A stretch of 64,000 bases of DNA from Jiulongibacter sp024742395 (GTDB lineage Bacteria; Bacteroidota; Bacteroidia; Cytophagales; Spirosomataceae). Made by a program: the position numbers and the translations under genes. Below, one piece after another: positions 24,699 to 34,166 of this stretch (within the stretch, counting starts at the first letter, position 1; each line of letters starts with the position of its first letter). Below the pieces are notes generated by a model. It did no database searches, was not told where the DNA came from, and worked only from the letters and a program-made list of their open reading frames with translations. The stretch covers positions 124,001 to 188,000 of the forward strand of contig OZ252236.1 in the NCBI GenBank assembly GCA_965249455.1, given 5' to 3'.

Positions 24699-27248
24699 TT
24701 AATTGGCACAGCCTCCGATCTCCGCCTCAAAAGTACTCCCATCTTTAGCCTCAAAACCTGGGTTAAAGGTTAAGGAATTACCTGCTTTATACTTTACCCT
24801 TGCCGGGTCAATAATTTTATTATTTGCCGTGAGGGTAGTGTTGGCGATTTGCAAGGCATTGAAACTTAAATCAGACGTAAGATTTAATGTAGGGAATGGT
24901 GTTGTGACAAATATTTCACCAGTGCCAACACGGTCGCGATTGTAAAAGTTAGCTACGCAGCCAAGGTAGTAATTGGTATTGGCAGCAGGTGTTACACTTA
25001 GAGTTGCACCCGTTCCAAGTTCGAGACCGCCCGTGGGGTCATCGTACCATGTAGGAACCCCAACAGGGCAATTACCAGTCAATTGAATTGGAGTTCCAGC
25101 ACATATTTCTTTGGCACTTGCCCCTACGTTGGTGGGTGGGGGCGGAGTGGCAAAATTAATAGTAGCAAAAATACTTGATCTGATTTCTGGCTCACATTCG
25201 GCAAATGCAACGAACTCAATGTTTTCATAAGACATTGGGCTATTGGCAAATCTGCGTGCCACATTGACATCATAGACTGTGGTTTTGCACCCCCCATTAG
25301 GCGGTATTCCGGTTATTAAACCTAGTTTCGTAATATTATCACCAAAAGGCGAAGACCCGGTACTTGCAGAACTAGATATAAATACATCGTTCATAATGGA
25401 CTCATTCACAAAACCCAAACTATAGTCTCTTGTCTCAACTGAATTATTACAAACCTTTACTTTGAAGTTTCCCGCATTTCCCAATGAAATATTTGATACT
25501 GTAATATTTGGTAGTGCACTACCATTTATTTCCAATTTTGGCTTATCTCTTTGTACCCCACCTTCATACGGACAGGAAGTTCTGGAAGCTGCGGAATCCA
25601 AGATGAAAATCGGAGTACCGTAAACCGGGTCTTCAACTATCCTGACATCAAAAAAGTCACCTGAATCATCGTCATACCTTGTTACCGACACATCACTGAC
25701 CTGCCCACCGGTTTTTGTTTGGGTTTGCCCAAAGGTTTTATTTGTGGTAAACTTGGCCCCTACCTTGAACCCTGAACCCCCAAAATAAACCCCTGTCTCA
25801 ATACCAAATTGCGTGTCAACATAATGCTCAACTTCGATACTTTGAGAACTGTTATAGGCTACGGAAGAATTGTAACCTTGACTGGATCCGCCACTAAAAT
25901 TTATTGGGGTTCCTGTTTGCAGAGCAGCGGCAGCAATATTTGCATCGTTTTTATCCAAAACCTGCCGCCAAACATTGATTTGATATTGGGCATTTGCCCT
26001 TTGCGGAACTGTATTGTTCACAGAGTCATTTACTATGGTCTGCTTCAATGCTATATCTTCTAAAATGCCCTGTTTTGTCAGAAAGAAGTCTTTCTTGGTT
26101 TCAAGCAAAGGTCTATAGACTATACCCGTATCTACACTTACTTGTCCGTTCTCAATACTGACTCGTCGTGAAAACCCATAGGCTAAATCAATGCCATAGC
26201 CCACAAAAAGGTCATTGTTTTGGGCTCCTTTCCCATTGCTTAAAGCGGTCAAGCTCTCACTGACGGTTACACAGTGTTCTTTTGAATTATATTTAGTCTC
26301 AAAGCTACCCTCTGTACCGCTGGCTGAGAATTCCACATAGGTCTCCAACTCTAAAGCGACAATAAAACCTACTGAGCCTTTGTAGCCTAATTTGTACGCT
26401 CCGGCAAATTCTTTAGACTCGCTTACAGAAAGCTTTTCGTCAAAACTTCGGCACTGCGTACCCGTATTTGTTATGGTGGTAGAACTATTATCACCAGGAG
26501 GATTGTGGATAATCATGGTAGGAATTTGGGGCTGCGTAGTTACACCAACCGAATCTATCTGAGCTACTGTAGGGCCTTCTACCACAAAAGGCAGAATAAT
26601 AAAATTATTAAAACTATTTTGGTTATAGACGGTGTAACTTTTTTCCCTGAAACCGATTACGATCCACCCCTGAGTGCGGCCTACCGGAAAGGTGTATGTG
26701 CCAGAAAACTTAATGCTTCTGGCAAGTCCATAATTTGGATCATAGAAGAAAACATAGTTCGTGTTTCTGGTGAGGTTAATATTCTGGTCATAGAGGTAGG
26801 GCTGTTCATTTTTGCCGATGGAGCTTTTGAATGTACCCGTGTACCAATCATAAGGCCCTCCCCAGTTATCATCCGTAAAGAATTCAAAAAAAACCTGATG
26901 TGTGGTAGGTATGTTATTTACATAATCATCAAAAATATGCTTGTGAACCACTTCCAGGTCAATAGTGAACGGAACCCCTGCCTGTGCTTTGAATAAGTTA
27001 GCTTCGGGAACGGTATTAAACGCCTGTTGAATGAGTGAACTGGCAGTATAAAAGTTATTGTGATTGACGATAAGACCTTGGTAGTTATTATTACCTCCTA
27101 CACTGCCCCCGCTACTGGTAACTTTTATGTGGCCATTAACCCCATAGCTTCCTGCACTGGTACCAACGGTATTGGCTTGCCATTGGGCGTGACTTTGCAA
27201 GCAGAAAACATAACAAGCAATTAATAAGAATGTAAAATGTCTTTTCAT
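24699..27248 (-). CDS. Large secreted protein with DDDSGD/SCPYE module and 3-coathanger-like end
   Basis: An 849-residue protein with a signal peptide MKRHFTFLLIACYVFCLQSHAQ; this ATG was chosen over one eight codons upstream. Residues about 240-585 form a module beginning NPPGDNS, continuing through long Ser/Thr/Gly-rich alternating stretches, then YDDDSGDFFDVRIVEDPVYG and SCPYEGG. The same module occurs in the proteins at 45995 and 55182. An Ig-like segment (about 715-785) and a 3-coathanger-stack-like C-terminus (KAGNSLTFNPGFEAKDGS) follow. No typical type IX sorting tail is visible. It lies 33 bases downstream of a free-standing LytTR gene. Function unknown. Confidence 0.78.
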   Translation of the reverse strand: MKRHFTFLLIACYVFCLQSHAQWQANTVGTSAGSYGVNGHIKVTSSGGSVGGNNNYQGLIVNHNNFYTASSLIQQAFNTVPEANLFKAQAGVPFTIDLEVVHKHIFDDYVNNIPTTHQVFFEFFTDDNWGGPYDWYTGTFKSSIGKNEQPYLYDQNINLTRNTNYVFFYDPNYGLARSIKFSGTYTFPVGRTQGWIVIGFREKSYTVYNQNSFNNFIILPFVVEGPTVAQIDSVGVTTQPQIPTMIIHNPPGDNSSTTITNTGTQCRSFDEKLSVSESKEFAGAYKLGYKGSVGFIVALELETYVEFSASGTEGSFETKYNSKEHCVTVSESLTALSNGKGAQNNDLFVGYGIDLAYGFSRRVSIENGQVSVDTGIVYRPLLETKKDFFLTKQGILEDIALKQTIVNDSVNNTVPQRANAQYQINVWRQVLDKNDANIAAAALQTGTPINFSGGSSQGYNSSVAYNSSQSIEVEHYVDTQFGIETGVYFGGSGFKVGAKFTTNKTFGQTQTKTGGQVSDVSVTRYDDDSGDFFDVRIVEDPVYGTPIFILDSAASRTSCPYEGGVQRDKPKLEINGSALPNITVSNISLGNAGNFKVKVCNNSVETRDYSLGFVNESIMNDVFISSSASTGSSPFGDNITKLGLITGIPPNGGCKTTVYDVNVARRFANSPMSYENIEFVAFAECEPEIRSSIFATINFATPPPPTNVGASAKEICAGTPIQLTGNCPVGVPTWYDDPTGGLELGTGATLSVTPAANTNYYLGCVANFYNRDRVGTGEIFVTTPFPTLNLTSDLSFNALQIANTTLTANNKIIDPARVKYKAGNSLTFNPGFEAKDGSTFEAEIGGCAN

Positions 27249-27281
27249 ATTCGTAAGATTAAGAGGTTCCAATTGTTAAAA

Positions 27282-27614
27282 TCAAGCATTTACACAGGCC
27301 ATAAATGCTGCTGCCCTCCGCCTGGAAAGGAATATATCTTTGCTGCTGTTTGATCTTGAAAATTGAGCCTTTGCTTTCTCTGGTGTGACTATCCTAAACC
27401 TGTTCAGATAATTTAAATTGATAATTACTGACCGATTAACTCTAAAAAAGCGAAATGGAGATAACCTGTCTTCTAATACCCCCAAAGTAGTGGATGACAA
27501 GAGCTGGGAGCCGTCATCAAAATAAATCAGCGTGTAGTTTCCTTGAGCTTCGAGACGTGAGATTTCGTTAGGACTCACCATACAGCGAGAGCCCAGATGA
27601 ATGACATTTTTCAT
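27282..27614 (-). CDS. Stand-alone LytTR DNA-binding protein
   Basis: A 110-residue protein that is essentially only a LytTR domain: ISRLEAQGNYTLIYFDDG, then FFRVNRSVIINLNYL, then LSRRRAAAF. It has no receiver, transmembrane or export segment, so it acts as a small cytoplasmic transcription factor. It precedes the secreted protein gene by 33 bases on the same strand. In the protein at 55182 a closely similar LytTR is fused in frame to a related secreted protein. An inverted repeat 11 bases upstream may be its own operator. Confidence 0.85.
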   Translation of the reverse strand: MKNVIHLGSRCMVSPNEISRLEAQGNYTLIYFDDGSQLLSSTTLGVLEDRLSPFRFFRVNRSVIINLNYLNRFRIVTPEKAKAQFSRSNSSKDIFLSRRRAAAFMACVNA

Positions 27615-27624
27615 GGTTTATATC

Positions 27625-27652
27625 GTTTAGATAGCATAATTTGTATCTAAAC
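27625..27652 (-). promoter_or_regulatory. Inverted repeat upstream of the LytTR gene
   Basis: GTTTAGATA (27625-27633) and TATCTAAAC (27644-27652) form a perfect 9-bp inverted repeat around ten bases. It ends 11 bases before the LytTR start, which suits an autoregulatory operator or a 5'-UTR hairpin. Confidence 0.5.
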
Positions 27653-27757
27653 CTTCCAGATGTCAATCAAAACTATCCCAAAGGGGCTTATTTTCTTCCG
27701 AAGATCGCTTTTCTTTTTCCCTGATTTTCTAAGTTTTTTGAGAATTAACCTTTTTTC

Positions 27758-28510
27758 TTAGACTCTTTGCAGACGTTTTAACAGGTCTTCTTTGGCCGAA
27801 GAGTTTATAGGAATTGGCTTAGAGGCTATATAAACATGGTGATCAGTCATTTCGTCGATGGCCTTTATATTAACCAGGTATGAACGGTGTATTCTCATGA
27901 AAAGAGATTTAGAAAGTTTGTCTTCCACGTTCTTAAGCGGAACAGAAAGGGTAAACTCGTCTTCTTTTGTGACTATTTGGCAGTAGCTTCTATCTGCCTC
28001 TAGATACAAAATATCACTCACAAAAATCTTGACCATTCTATTTTTGTGCTTCACAAATATCCGATCGTTCAGGAAATCGGCTTGCGACTCGATTGCAACA
28101 TTCGCATCCGATTCTTCAATTTCTCTTTCTTTAAGAATTTGCTCCACTGTCAGCTCCAGGGTTCTTTGAAGTTCTAGGGCTTGAACTGGCTTAGATAAAA
28201 AAGCAAAGGGGCGGGTAGTCTTGGCTTTATTGAAAGTGACCTCATCAGCATTAGCTGTTAGGTAAATAATCACACACTTTCTTCCAGATGCATTAATTGC
28301 TTCAGCTGTTTGTATACCGTCTATATCTCCCTTTAAATTGATATCAAGTAAGACTATATCGGGTGCGTTTTGTTCTATGTGCATTAAGGCCTCCTCTCCT
28401 CTGGGCACTAAGCCCGTCACTTCATAACCTAAATTTGTAAGCCTTAAAGAGATTTTGGCTGCAATAATCATCTCATCCTCAACTACTAATACTGTTATCG
28501 GATTTTTCAT
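27758..28510 (-). CDS. Response regulator with LytTR output domain
   Basis: A 250-residue response regulator. The receiver (residues 5-120) has VVEDEM, the phospho-acceptor Asp in VLLDINLKGDIDG and the Lys in FLSKP. A short linker leads to a LytTR domain (about 150-245) with ILYLEADRSYCQI and FMRIHRSYLVN. The start overlaps the stop of the TPR histidine kinase by four bases. With the kinase, it lies just upstream of the small LytTR gene and the secreted protein, its most likely targets. Confidence 0.92.
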   Translation of the reverse strand: MKNPITVLVVEDEMIIAAKISLRLTNLGYEVTGLVPRGEEALMHIEQNAPDIVLLDINLKGDIDGIQTAEAINASGRKCVIIYLTANADEVTFNKAKTTRPFAFLSKPVQALELQRTLELTVEQILKEREIEESDANVAIESQADFLNDRIFVKHKNRMVKIFVSDILYLEADRSYCQIVTKEDEFTLSVPLKNVEDKLSKSLFMRIHRSYLVNIKAIDEMTDHHVYIASKPIPINSSAKEDLLKRLQRV

Positions 28511-30507
28511 GCCAAACTACGCGTTTTGCTAAAAATTAAAATAGCCTTTGTACCGTTTTCATTTTTATAAGAAATAGTACCATTAATCTGTTTTGTAAGT
28601 AGCTCAATTAACTTAGTACCAAAACCTGTTCCTTTTGCCAAACCATCTTCTTTCTTGCCAATGCCGTCATCGGTGATATTCAATTCCAGACTATCTTCAT
28701 TGAGCCCTCCTGACTTTAAATTTATTTCAATTTTACCACTTTCTCTACCTTCAAAAGCATATTTAAAAGCATTGGTAAGGAGCTCATTAGCAATCAGTCC
28801 CACAGAGATGGCCGTATCTATATCGAGCACCAGCTCGGGCATATTGCACTCTACCTTCACTTTGCCATCCGGACTGAAAGAGTTACTGATATTCTCTCCT
28901 AAATTCAAGAAATAATCTCTCATTTCTATGGAAGTGAGGTGATCGCTCTGATACAATTTCTGGTGTATAATACCCATCGAATTCACCCTGTTTTGGCTCG
29001 ATAGCATAGCGGCCTGAACCGAAGGATCTTCAATTTGGGAAGATTGTAATTCTAAAAGACCCGAAACTATTTCCAGATTATTTTTGACACGATGATGAAT
29101 TTCTTTGAGCAATAGCTCATTTTCTCTGTGACGTTTGTCTAACTGAATATTGGAGGCTTCCAGATCAATGTTTAACTTCTCTAGCTGTAAATTCTTTTTC
29201 TTGTTTTTGCGATAGGTATAAAACAAACCAGCAAGCAGCAAAAGCAATAATCCACCTATTATGTAACTCAAAAGCTGAATCTTTTCCTGTTGTTTAATCA
29301 AATCTGTTTGAGAGGCAATAGTCTGGTCTTTTTGCTCAGATTCATACTTAATTCGCAGCTCGCTTCTTAAAGCTTCTGCTTCCTGCTGTAAGGCATTAAT
29401 GGCAATATCTTTCCCTTCTGATAGGTACTTATAGGCCATTTCTGGCTGATTTATCTTTTTGTAAGACTCTGCCAGCCAAAGGTAATGATCTTTTAATTCG
29501 TCTGAATTATATACTTTTTTATCATAGAAATGCTCAACATAATCTTTTAAATAAGGTATGGCTTCGGCATATTTTTTTTGCAAAAAATAAATGCTTCCGA
29601 TATCCCCTTTCCAGCCATTGGCGTTTTCATCACCATATTTTTCTTGCATTCCTTTCCATGAAAACCGGAAATCTCGAAGTGCGTCATCATAACGCCCTAA
29701 TTTTCGATAAACTTTTCCTCTCCATGCTCTTACATTAATGGTTTCAGAGGATCTGTATTCTTCCGGTAATTCAGGAACTAAAGTCAGGGCCTTATTGACG
29801 GTTTCCAGGGCCTTCTCTGGCCGGCCTGTTTTTACATAAGTATCATTTAAACGAAGCATTGCCCGTATTAATGGATGCGTATTGCCTTCCTCCTTATAGG
29901 CGGCCACCACCATTTCACTGTATTTTAAGGCCGACTCATAATCTTTTGTACTTGAATACAGCCCTGCTAAAGAAGCGTGAATTGAATTAATTCCTTGTTG
30001 ATATTTTATGGACTGGGCTATTTCTAAACCTTTAAAATATTCAACTTCAGCCTCGGCATAACGCTGCATAAACTGTAAGTCAAAACCCACAGTTTTGTAA
30101 GCATCTGCTATAAGTTCTTTGTCGTCTGTTTGTAAAAAGTACTTCAGTGCTTCATTATCATAGTAATAGATAGAGTCTTTGTTTTCAGATGTAATACTTA
30201 GGTAATGCCAATTAGCCAGCTGTTCATAGGTTTTTCCTAAAGCTAAAGCTTCTTTGGTAGCCCTGGCTCTGCTTAGTGTTTTCCATAAATCCTGTTTAAT
30301 TCTGGCATCAGTTTCTCCATCCATCTTATTGATGGCTCTATCTATCTTTACTAAGACCGTATCTAAAGGTAGCGTCTGAAGTGATTCTCCTTTAGATAAG
30401 CCATATACCTCCAGTTCCCTATTCTGTGCTTTTAGTTCGAGTGAACACAGAACTGATAAAAGAATAAGCAACGTTCTTTTACCTATCTTAATTGATTGAC
30501 TTCTCAT
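28507..30507 (-). CDS. TPR-containing sensor histidine kinase (HisKA_2 type)
   Basis: A 666-residue kinase. A signal peptide (ending near KAQ) is followed by a TPR array (about residues 85-375), a transmembrane helix (about 415-435, IIGGLLLLLLAGLFYTY), a coiled coil and a HisKA_2/HWE-like core: ELLLKEIHHRVKNNLEIVSGLLELQS (His about 471), ANELLTNAFKYAF and TGFGTKLIELL. The TPRs lie outside the cytoplasm and probably sense a protein or envelope state. It is coupled by a four-base overlap to its response regulator. Confidence 0.92.
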   Translation of the reverse strand: MRSQSIKIGKRTLLILLSVLCSLELKAQNRELEVYGLSKGESLQTLPLDTVLVKIDRAINKMDGETDARIKQDLWKTLSRARATKEALALGKTYEQLANWHYLSITSENKDSIYYYDNEALKYFLQTDDKELIADAYKTVGFDLQFMQRYAEAEVEYFKGLEIAQSIKYQQGINSIHASLAGLYSSTKDYESALKYSEMVVAAYKEEGNTHPLIRAMLRLNDTYVKTGRPEKALETVNKALTLVPELPEEYRSSETINVRAWRGKVYRKLGRYDDALRDFRFSWKGMQEKYGDENANGWKGDIGSIYFLQKKYAEAIPYLKDYVEHFYDKKVYNSDELKDHYLWLAESYKKINQPEMAYKYLSEGKDIAINALQQEAEALRSELRIKYESEQKDQTIASQTDLIKQQEKIQLLSYIIGGLLLLLLAGLFYTYRKNKKKNLQLEKLNIDLEASNIQLDKRHRENELLLKEIHHRVKNNLEIVSGLLELQSSQIEDPSVQAAMLSSQNRVNSMGIIHQKLYQSDHLTSIEMRDYFLNLGENISNSFSPDGKVKVECNMPELVLDIDTAISVGLIANELLTNAFKYAFEGRESGKIEINLKSGGLNEDSLELNITDDGIGKKEDGLAKGTGFGTKLIELLTKQINGTISYKNENGTKAILIFSKTRSLA

Positions 30508-30842
30508 TGAAAAAACAGTGGCTTTAAAATAGTAAAAGCAATGTACCCCATTTTAATGAAGACAAAAAATTACTAATTAGTCTTACGACTAGCAGAAGTC
30601 AAGGTTTTACAGTGATTGGCTAGTTGTCTATGCTTTCAGAATAGCCACTTTAACCAAAGAAAAACGTAAAGCTGTGCTTTTGACAACCATAGGATGAAAG
30701 CAAAGAATATTGTTGTTTACATCTTAAAGACTACAATAAATTATCTCTCTGGTTTTGAGAATTAATGTAGAGTATGTCAAAACTAAGCAGGCACTTATAA
30801 GTGTAACAGACGTTGTTATCTCTCCAAATTTATAGCAATGAA
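30508..30842. other. Intergenic region with a 12-bp palindrome
   Basis: No gene is seen in 335 bases. CACTTATAAGTG at 30792-30803 is a perfect palindrome lying 39 bases past the stop of the sulfatase at 30843, toward the promoter of the histidine kinase. It may be an operator or part of a weak terminator. Confidence 0.4.
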
Positions 30843-32258
30843 TTAATCATAGCTAAAATCGTCATCATTTAATTGATGCTCATCGTCAATTTTTACGGGT
30901 AATTTAGCACCGGAATCCTTCATCCACTTTAGAAGGTCTTTTAGCAGCTTATCTCTTATTTCTTTTTCAGTTATAGACAAATCCTTTCTTTCACCAATAT
31001 CCTCCGAAAGATTGTAGAGCTCCACCCCTTCTTTCTTCCTCTTCCCTTTATTTAAAACCCATTCCTCATGATGAAGAAGGATTTTCCAATCACCTTGTCT
31101 CATCAGCGTTACGGGTCTGCTTCTGAAATCCTGATCGCGGCCTCTGATGACCGGTCTGTCAAGATAGCCTGGAAAATGCCAGAATATGCCTTCTCTTTCT
31201 ACAGAAGCTTGCTCTCCAAAAAGAACAGGCTTTATGCTGACTCCATCTAAATACGCATCTGGACTGGCTCCGGCTAAATCCACGAAAGTAGGATACAAAT
31301 CCACATTTATGATGGGCATAGTGTTTATCCCGGGAGTTATTTTGCCCGGCATACAGGCAATAAACGGTTCTCTGATGCCACCCTCATAATAGCTGCCCTT
31401 ATTGCCTCTCAGGGGTTCTTGTGGAGATTCATTGGTAGCTCCATTATCCGAAGTAAAAATGATGAGCGTATTTTCTTCAAGCCCCAGTTTTCGTAAATGA
31501 TTTCTTACCAAAGCCACACTGGCATCCAAGTCAAAAGTGCAAGCAGCATAAAGTGCTTGTTTATCTGATAAACCTTTGTCCTTAAAATGTTCAAAACTGG
31601 AAGGACGAGCCTCTAAACTACTGTGAATAGCGTGGTGAGAAAGAAAAGCAAAGAATGGCTTCTGTTTGTTTTCTGTGATAAAATCGCATGCCGCATTCGT
31701 TAGAGAAAATATCCCTTTGGGATCTTCCGGCTCATCTCTTTTTTTGTTCGGGTTCCCTTGTCTTGAGTCAAAATAGGTGTCAAATCCTTGTGCCAGAGGC
31801 TTTGTTTCAGAAGTTTTACCCAGATGCCATTTCCCGAACAGGCCGGTACTGTAACCTTGACTTTTCAATGCTTCTGCCACGGTGACAAACTTTCCCTCCA
31901 GGTGATTAGTGTTGGGAACAGGAACTACCTTCATTTTCGACTTGTCGCCTCGAGTGGTTCCCCAAACGGCATACACCCCGTGAGCCGGTGAGTACTTTCC
32001 ACTTACCAGACAAGCCCTGCTCGGGGCACAGTTTCCTGCACTGGCATAGGCATTAGGAAACACCAGACCTTCTTTTGCCAAAGCATCTATATTGGGTGTC
32101 TCAAATTCAGGGTGGCCATTATAAGCCACATCCATATAACCCAAATCATCGGCAAAAATTAAGACAATGTTTGGCTTCTGTGCTCGTAGATCTAAGGTGC
32201 TTAAAGCCACAAAAAATAAAGTCAGTATAACCTGATAGATGTTATCATTCGATTTCAT
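30843..32258 (-). CDS. Family S1 sulfatase (PUL, first of the distal trio)
   Basis: A 471-residue sulfatase with signal peptide MKSNDNIYQVILTLFFVALSTLDLRAQ; ATG 32258 was chosen over a TTG six bases earlier. ADDLGYMD supplies metal ligands (Asp37, Asp38), NCAPSR is the signature with Cys77 as formylglycine precursor, and KWHLGK plus TSDNGA complete the site. It ends the polysaccharide locus and lies 33 bases after the N-sulfatase-like gene. Substrate subfamily is not assigned. Confidence 0.9.
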   Translation of the reverse strand: MKSNDNIYQVILTLFFVALSTLDLRAQKPNIVLIFADDLGYMDVAYNGHPEFETPNIDALAKEGLVFPNAYASAGNCAPSRACLVSGKYSPAHGVYAVWGTTRGDKSKMKVVPVPNTNHLEGKFVTVAEALKSQGYSTGLFGKWHLGKTSETKPLAQGFDTYFDSRQGNPNKKRDEPEDPKGIFSLTNAACDFITENKQKPFFAFLSHHAIHSSLEARPSSFEHFKDKGLSDKQALYAACTFDLDASVALVRNHLRKLGLEENTLIIFTSDNGATNESPQEPLRGNKGSYYEGGIREPFIACMPGKITPGINTMPIINVDLYPTFVDLAGASPDAYLDGVSIKPVLFGEQASVEREGIFWHFPGYLDRPVIRGRDQDFRSRPVTLMRQGDWKILLHHEEWVLNKGKRKKEGVELYNLSEDIGERKDLSITEKEIRDKLLKDLLKWMKDSGAKLPVKIDDEHQLNDDDFSYD

Positions 32259-32291
32259 AGTCAAATAGGATTGGGTTTTAATACACTTGTC

Positions 32292-34166
32292 TTAAGGAAT
32301 AGCCGCTGGCTGAAGGCCTTCCAGATAAAAAAGCATATTAGCTGAGAGCGAAAACTGTTCAAATGCCTTATCACTTTTTCTTATTTCATCTATTTCTTTG
32401 ACAAAGTGTACTAAGTCAGCCCTGTTTTTTTGATAAAGTAGCATTTGTACAGCCATCCAACTTAAAATGGGGTCATTACTTTCCAATACTTTTTTCAATG
32501 CCTTATGATCGCTGGTTTGTTCACTGACAATGGAGGCCAATACTACCTGAGCAGCATCCGGGTCTTGTTCCGCTAAATTTTTAATTGTGCCTAAATAGGG
32601 TTGAATGTTTTGAGTAGGCTGACATTTTAATCCGATAGCGGCCCAAAACCTGAGTACTTGATTCTCAGATAGCAAGGCCTTTTTTTGTTTATTAATAGAG
32701 CCTTGTGAATCTTGACCTACTAAAAAAGCCATATCCACAATCTCTTTGACAGGGTATAATTTGTTATCTAAGCGATAGTGATACATTGGGCCGGTTTTTG
32801 ATATCCTGATCATTTCTGTTTCCGGCAAAAACATGACATCCCGTTCATTGATCAAATGCTCCTTTAATTTCTGACGGTACGTACTCAAGACCGCGTTATA
32901 CTCTTTTGACAAAGCCAGATTATTGGTTTGCCATCGGTCATTTTTTATATCATAAAGGAACTCAACAGGTCTTGGCTCCAGCATTTGAGACTCTACCGAG
33001 CTAAGCTTGCCCCCGGCATAATCCTTTCTAATGGTGGAAGTAATATCGCCCCTATCCATATAAGAGAGGAAACGAAGCTCCTGAATGTAAGGTCTGAACA
33101 CCCGGGTGTAAGCAAATTGATCGTCGATGACCGTACGCGTCATATCAAAGCTTTCATCTGAGCGATCTGAAGACAAAAAGAGGTTCTGATGTTCTGCTTT
33201 AAACAGGCTCTGCCCTTGAAAGTGTTCGGGTACGGGCACCTTAGCTATATCTAAAACCGTAGGTGGCAAATCACAAAAGTCCAGAAGTTGGGTATTCACA
33301 GTCCCATTTGTGACCGAAAACTCTTTCTGATACTTTTCAGGAACGTACATGATAAATGGAACCTGATGTCCAAGTGCCACACCATTTGTTTTTGCACGGG
33401 GCATTCCTTCTCCATGATCTGCAAAACAAAACACAATTGTATTTTCCAGAAGTCCTTCAGATTGTAGCCTGTCAAAAAGATTTCGCATTTCCATATCAGC
33501 CAAAGAAATGGAATTGTAGATTCTGGCGGTATGTTTTCTCATCGCCGGGCTGTCCTTATAAAATTCAGGTAACAGCACTTCATCTGCTGAGGTCTTCAAC
33601 TCTTTTGGCAATTTGCTCAGAACCATTTGCTCGTATTCTTCATATGAGTTCGTCATGGTTCTGGACTGATGACTACTCATGAAATTAAATACAGCAAAAA
33701 ACGGCTGTCCCTCTTCTCTGTTCCACCATCCAGCTTTGTTAGAACTCTCGTGCCATGCTTCTGCAATAAAGGCTTTAGTCTCTGCTACGTTATAGTCAGT
33801 TTTTGCATTATTCGTGCAGTAGTATCCAGCTTGTTTCAGATAATATGGAAAGCCCTTCACAAACTCCGGTATGGGATAATTACTTCTGTGATTACCTGTA
33901 CCTAAAGTGTAGGTTTTCATGCCCGTTATAAGAGCCGTTCTGCTTGGGGAGCATACGCTTCCGGTGGAAAACACCTGTGTAAATCTGGACCCGACCTTTG
34001 CCAGAGAGTCCATGAATGGAGTTTTGGCCGCCGTATTTCCATAACTTCCCAAAAATTGCGGAGAAGTATCTTCATACGTAAGCCAAAGAATATTGGGACG
34101 ATCCTGAGCCTTTGCCCAGGAAGCACCCAATAAAATCCAGATTACGGCCAAACCTAGTTTCTTCAT
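32292..34166 (-). CDS. Heparan N-sulfatase-like (SGSH-type) sulfatase
   Basis: A 624-residue sulfatase with a signal peptide ending AKA. NILWLTYEDTSPQFLGSYGN, with Glu-Asp in place of the usual Asp-Asp, and VCSPSR (Cys72) resemble N-sulfoglucosamine sulfohydrolases and related bacterial sulfatases. FADHGEG carries the second metal site. About 150 C-terminal residues form a helical HEAT-like tail (ENQVLRFWAAIGL, SNDPILSWMAVQML) beyond the catalytic part. It abuts the upstream sulfatase with no gap, so translation is probably coupled. An N-sulfo or related substrate is only suggested by similarity. Confidence 0.85.
   Translation of the reverse strand: MKKLGLAVIWILLGASWAKAQDRPNILWLTYEDTSPQFLGSYGNTAAKTPFMDSLAKVGSRFTQVFSTGSVCSPSRTALITGMKTYTLGTGNHRSNYPIPEFVKGFPYYLKQAGYYCTNNAKTDYNVAETKAFIAEAWHESSNKAGWWNREEGQPFFAVFNFMSSHQSRTMTNSYEEYEQMVLSKLPKELKTSADEVLLPEFYKDSPAMRKHTARIYNSISLADMEMRNLFDRLQSEGLLENTIVFCFADHGEGMPRAKTNGVALGHQVPFIMYVPEKYQKEFSVTNGTVNTQLLDFCDLPPTVLDIAKVPVPEHFQGQSLFKAEHQNLFLSSDRSDESFDMTRTVIDDQFAYTRVFRPYIQELRFLSYMDRGDITSTIRKDYAGGKLSSVESQMLEPRPVEFLYDIKNDRWQTNNLALSKEYNAVLSTYRQKLKEHLINERDVMFLPETEMIRISKTGPMYHYRLDNKLYPVKEIVDMAFLVGQDSQGSINKQKKALLSENQVLRFWAAIGLKCQPTQNIQPYLGTIKNLAEQDPDAAQVVLASIVSEQTSDHKALKKVLESNDPILSWMAVQMLLYQKNRADLVHFVKEIDEIRKSDKAFEQFSLSANMLFYLEGLQPAAIP

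Noticed and set aside
26505..26996. A 163-codon plus-strand frame opposite the secreted protein
   Set aside because: It lies antisense to a well-supported signal-bearing protein, and its sequence has no protein-family features.
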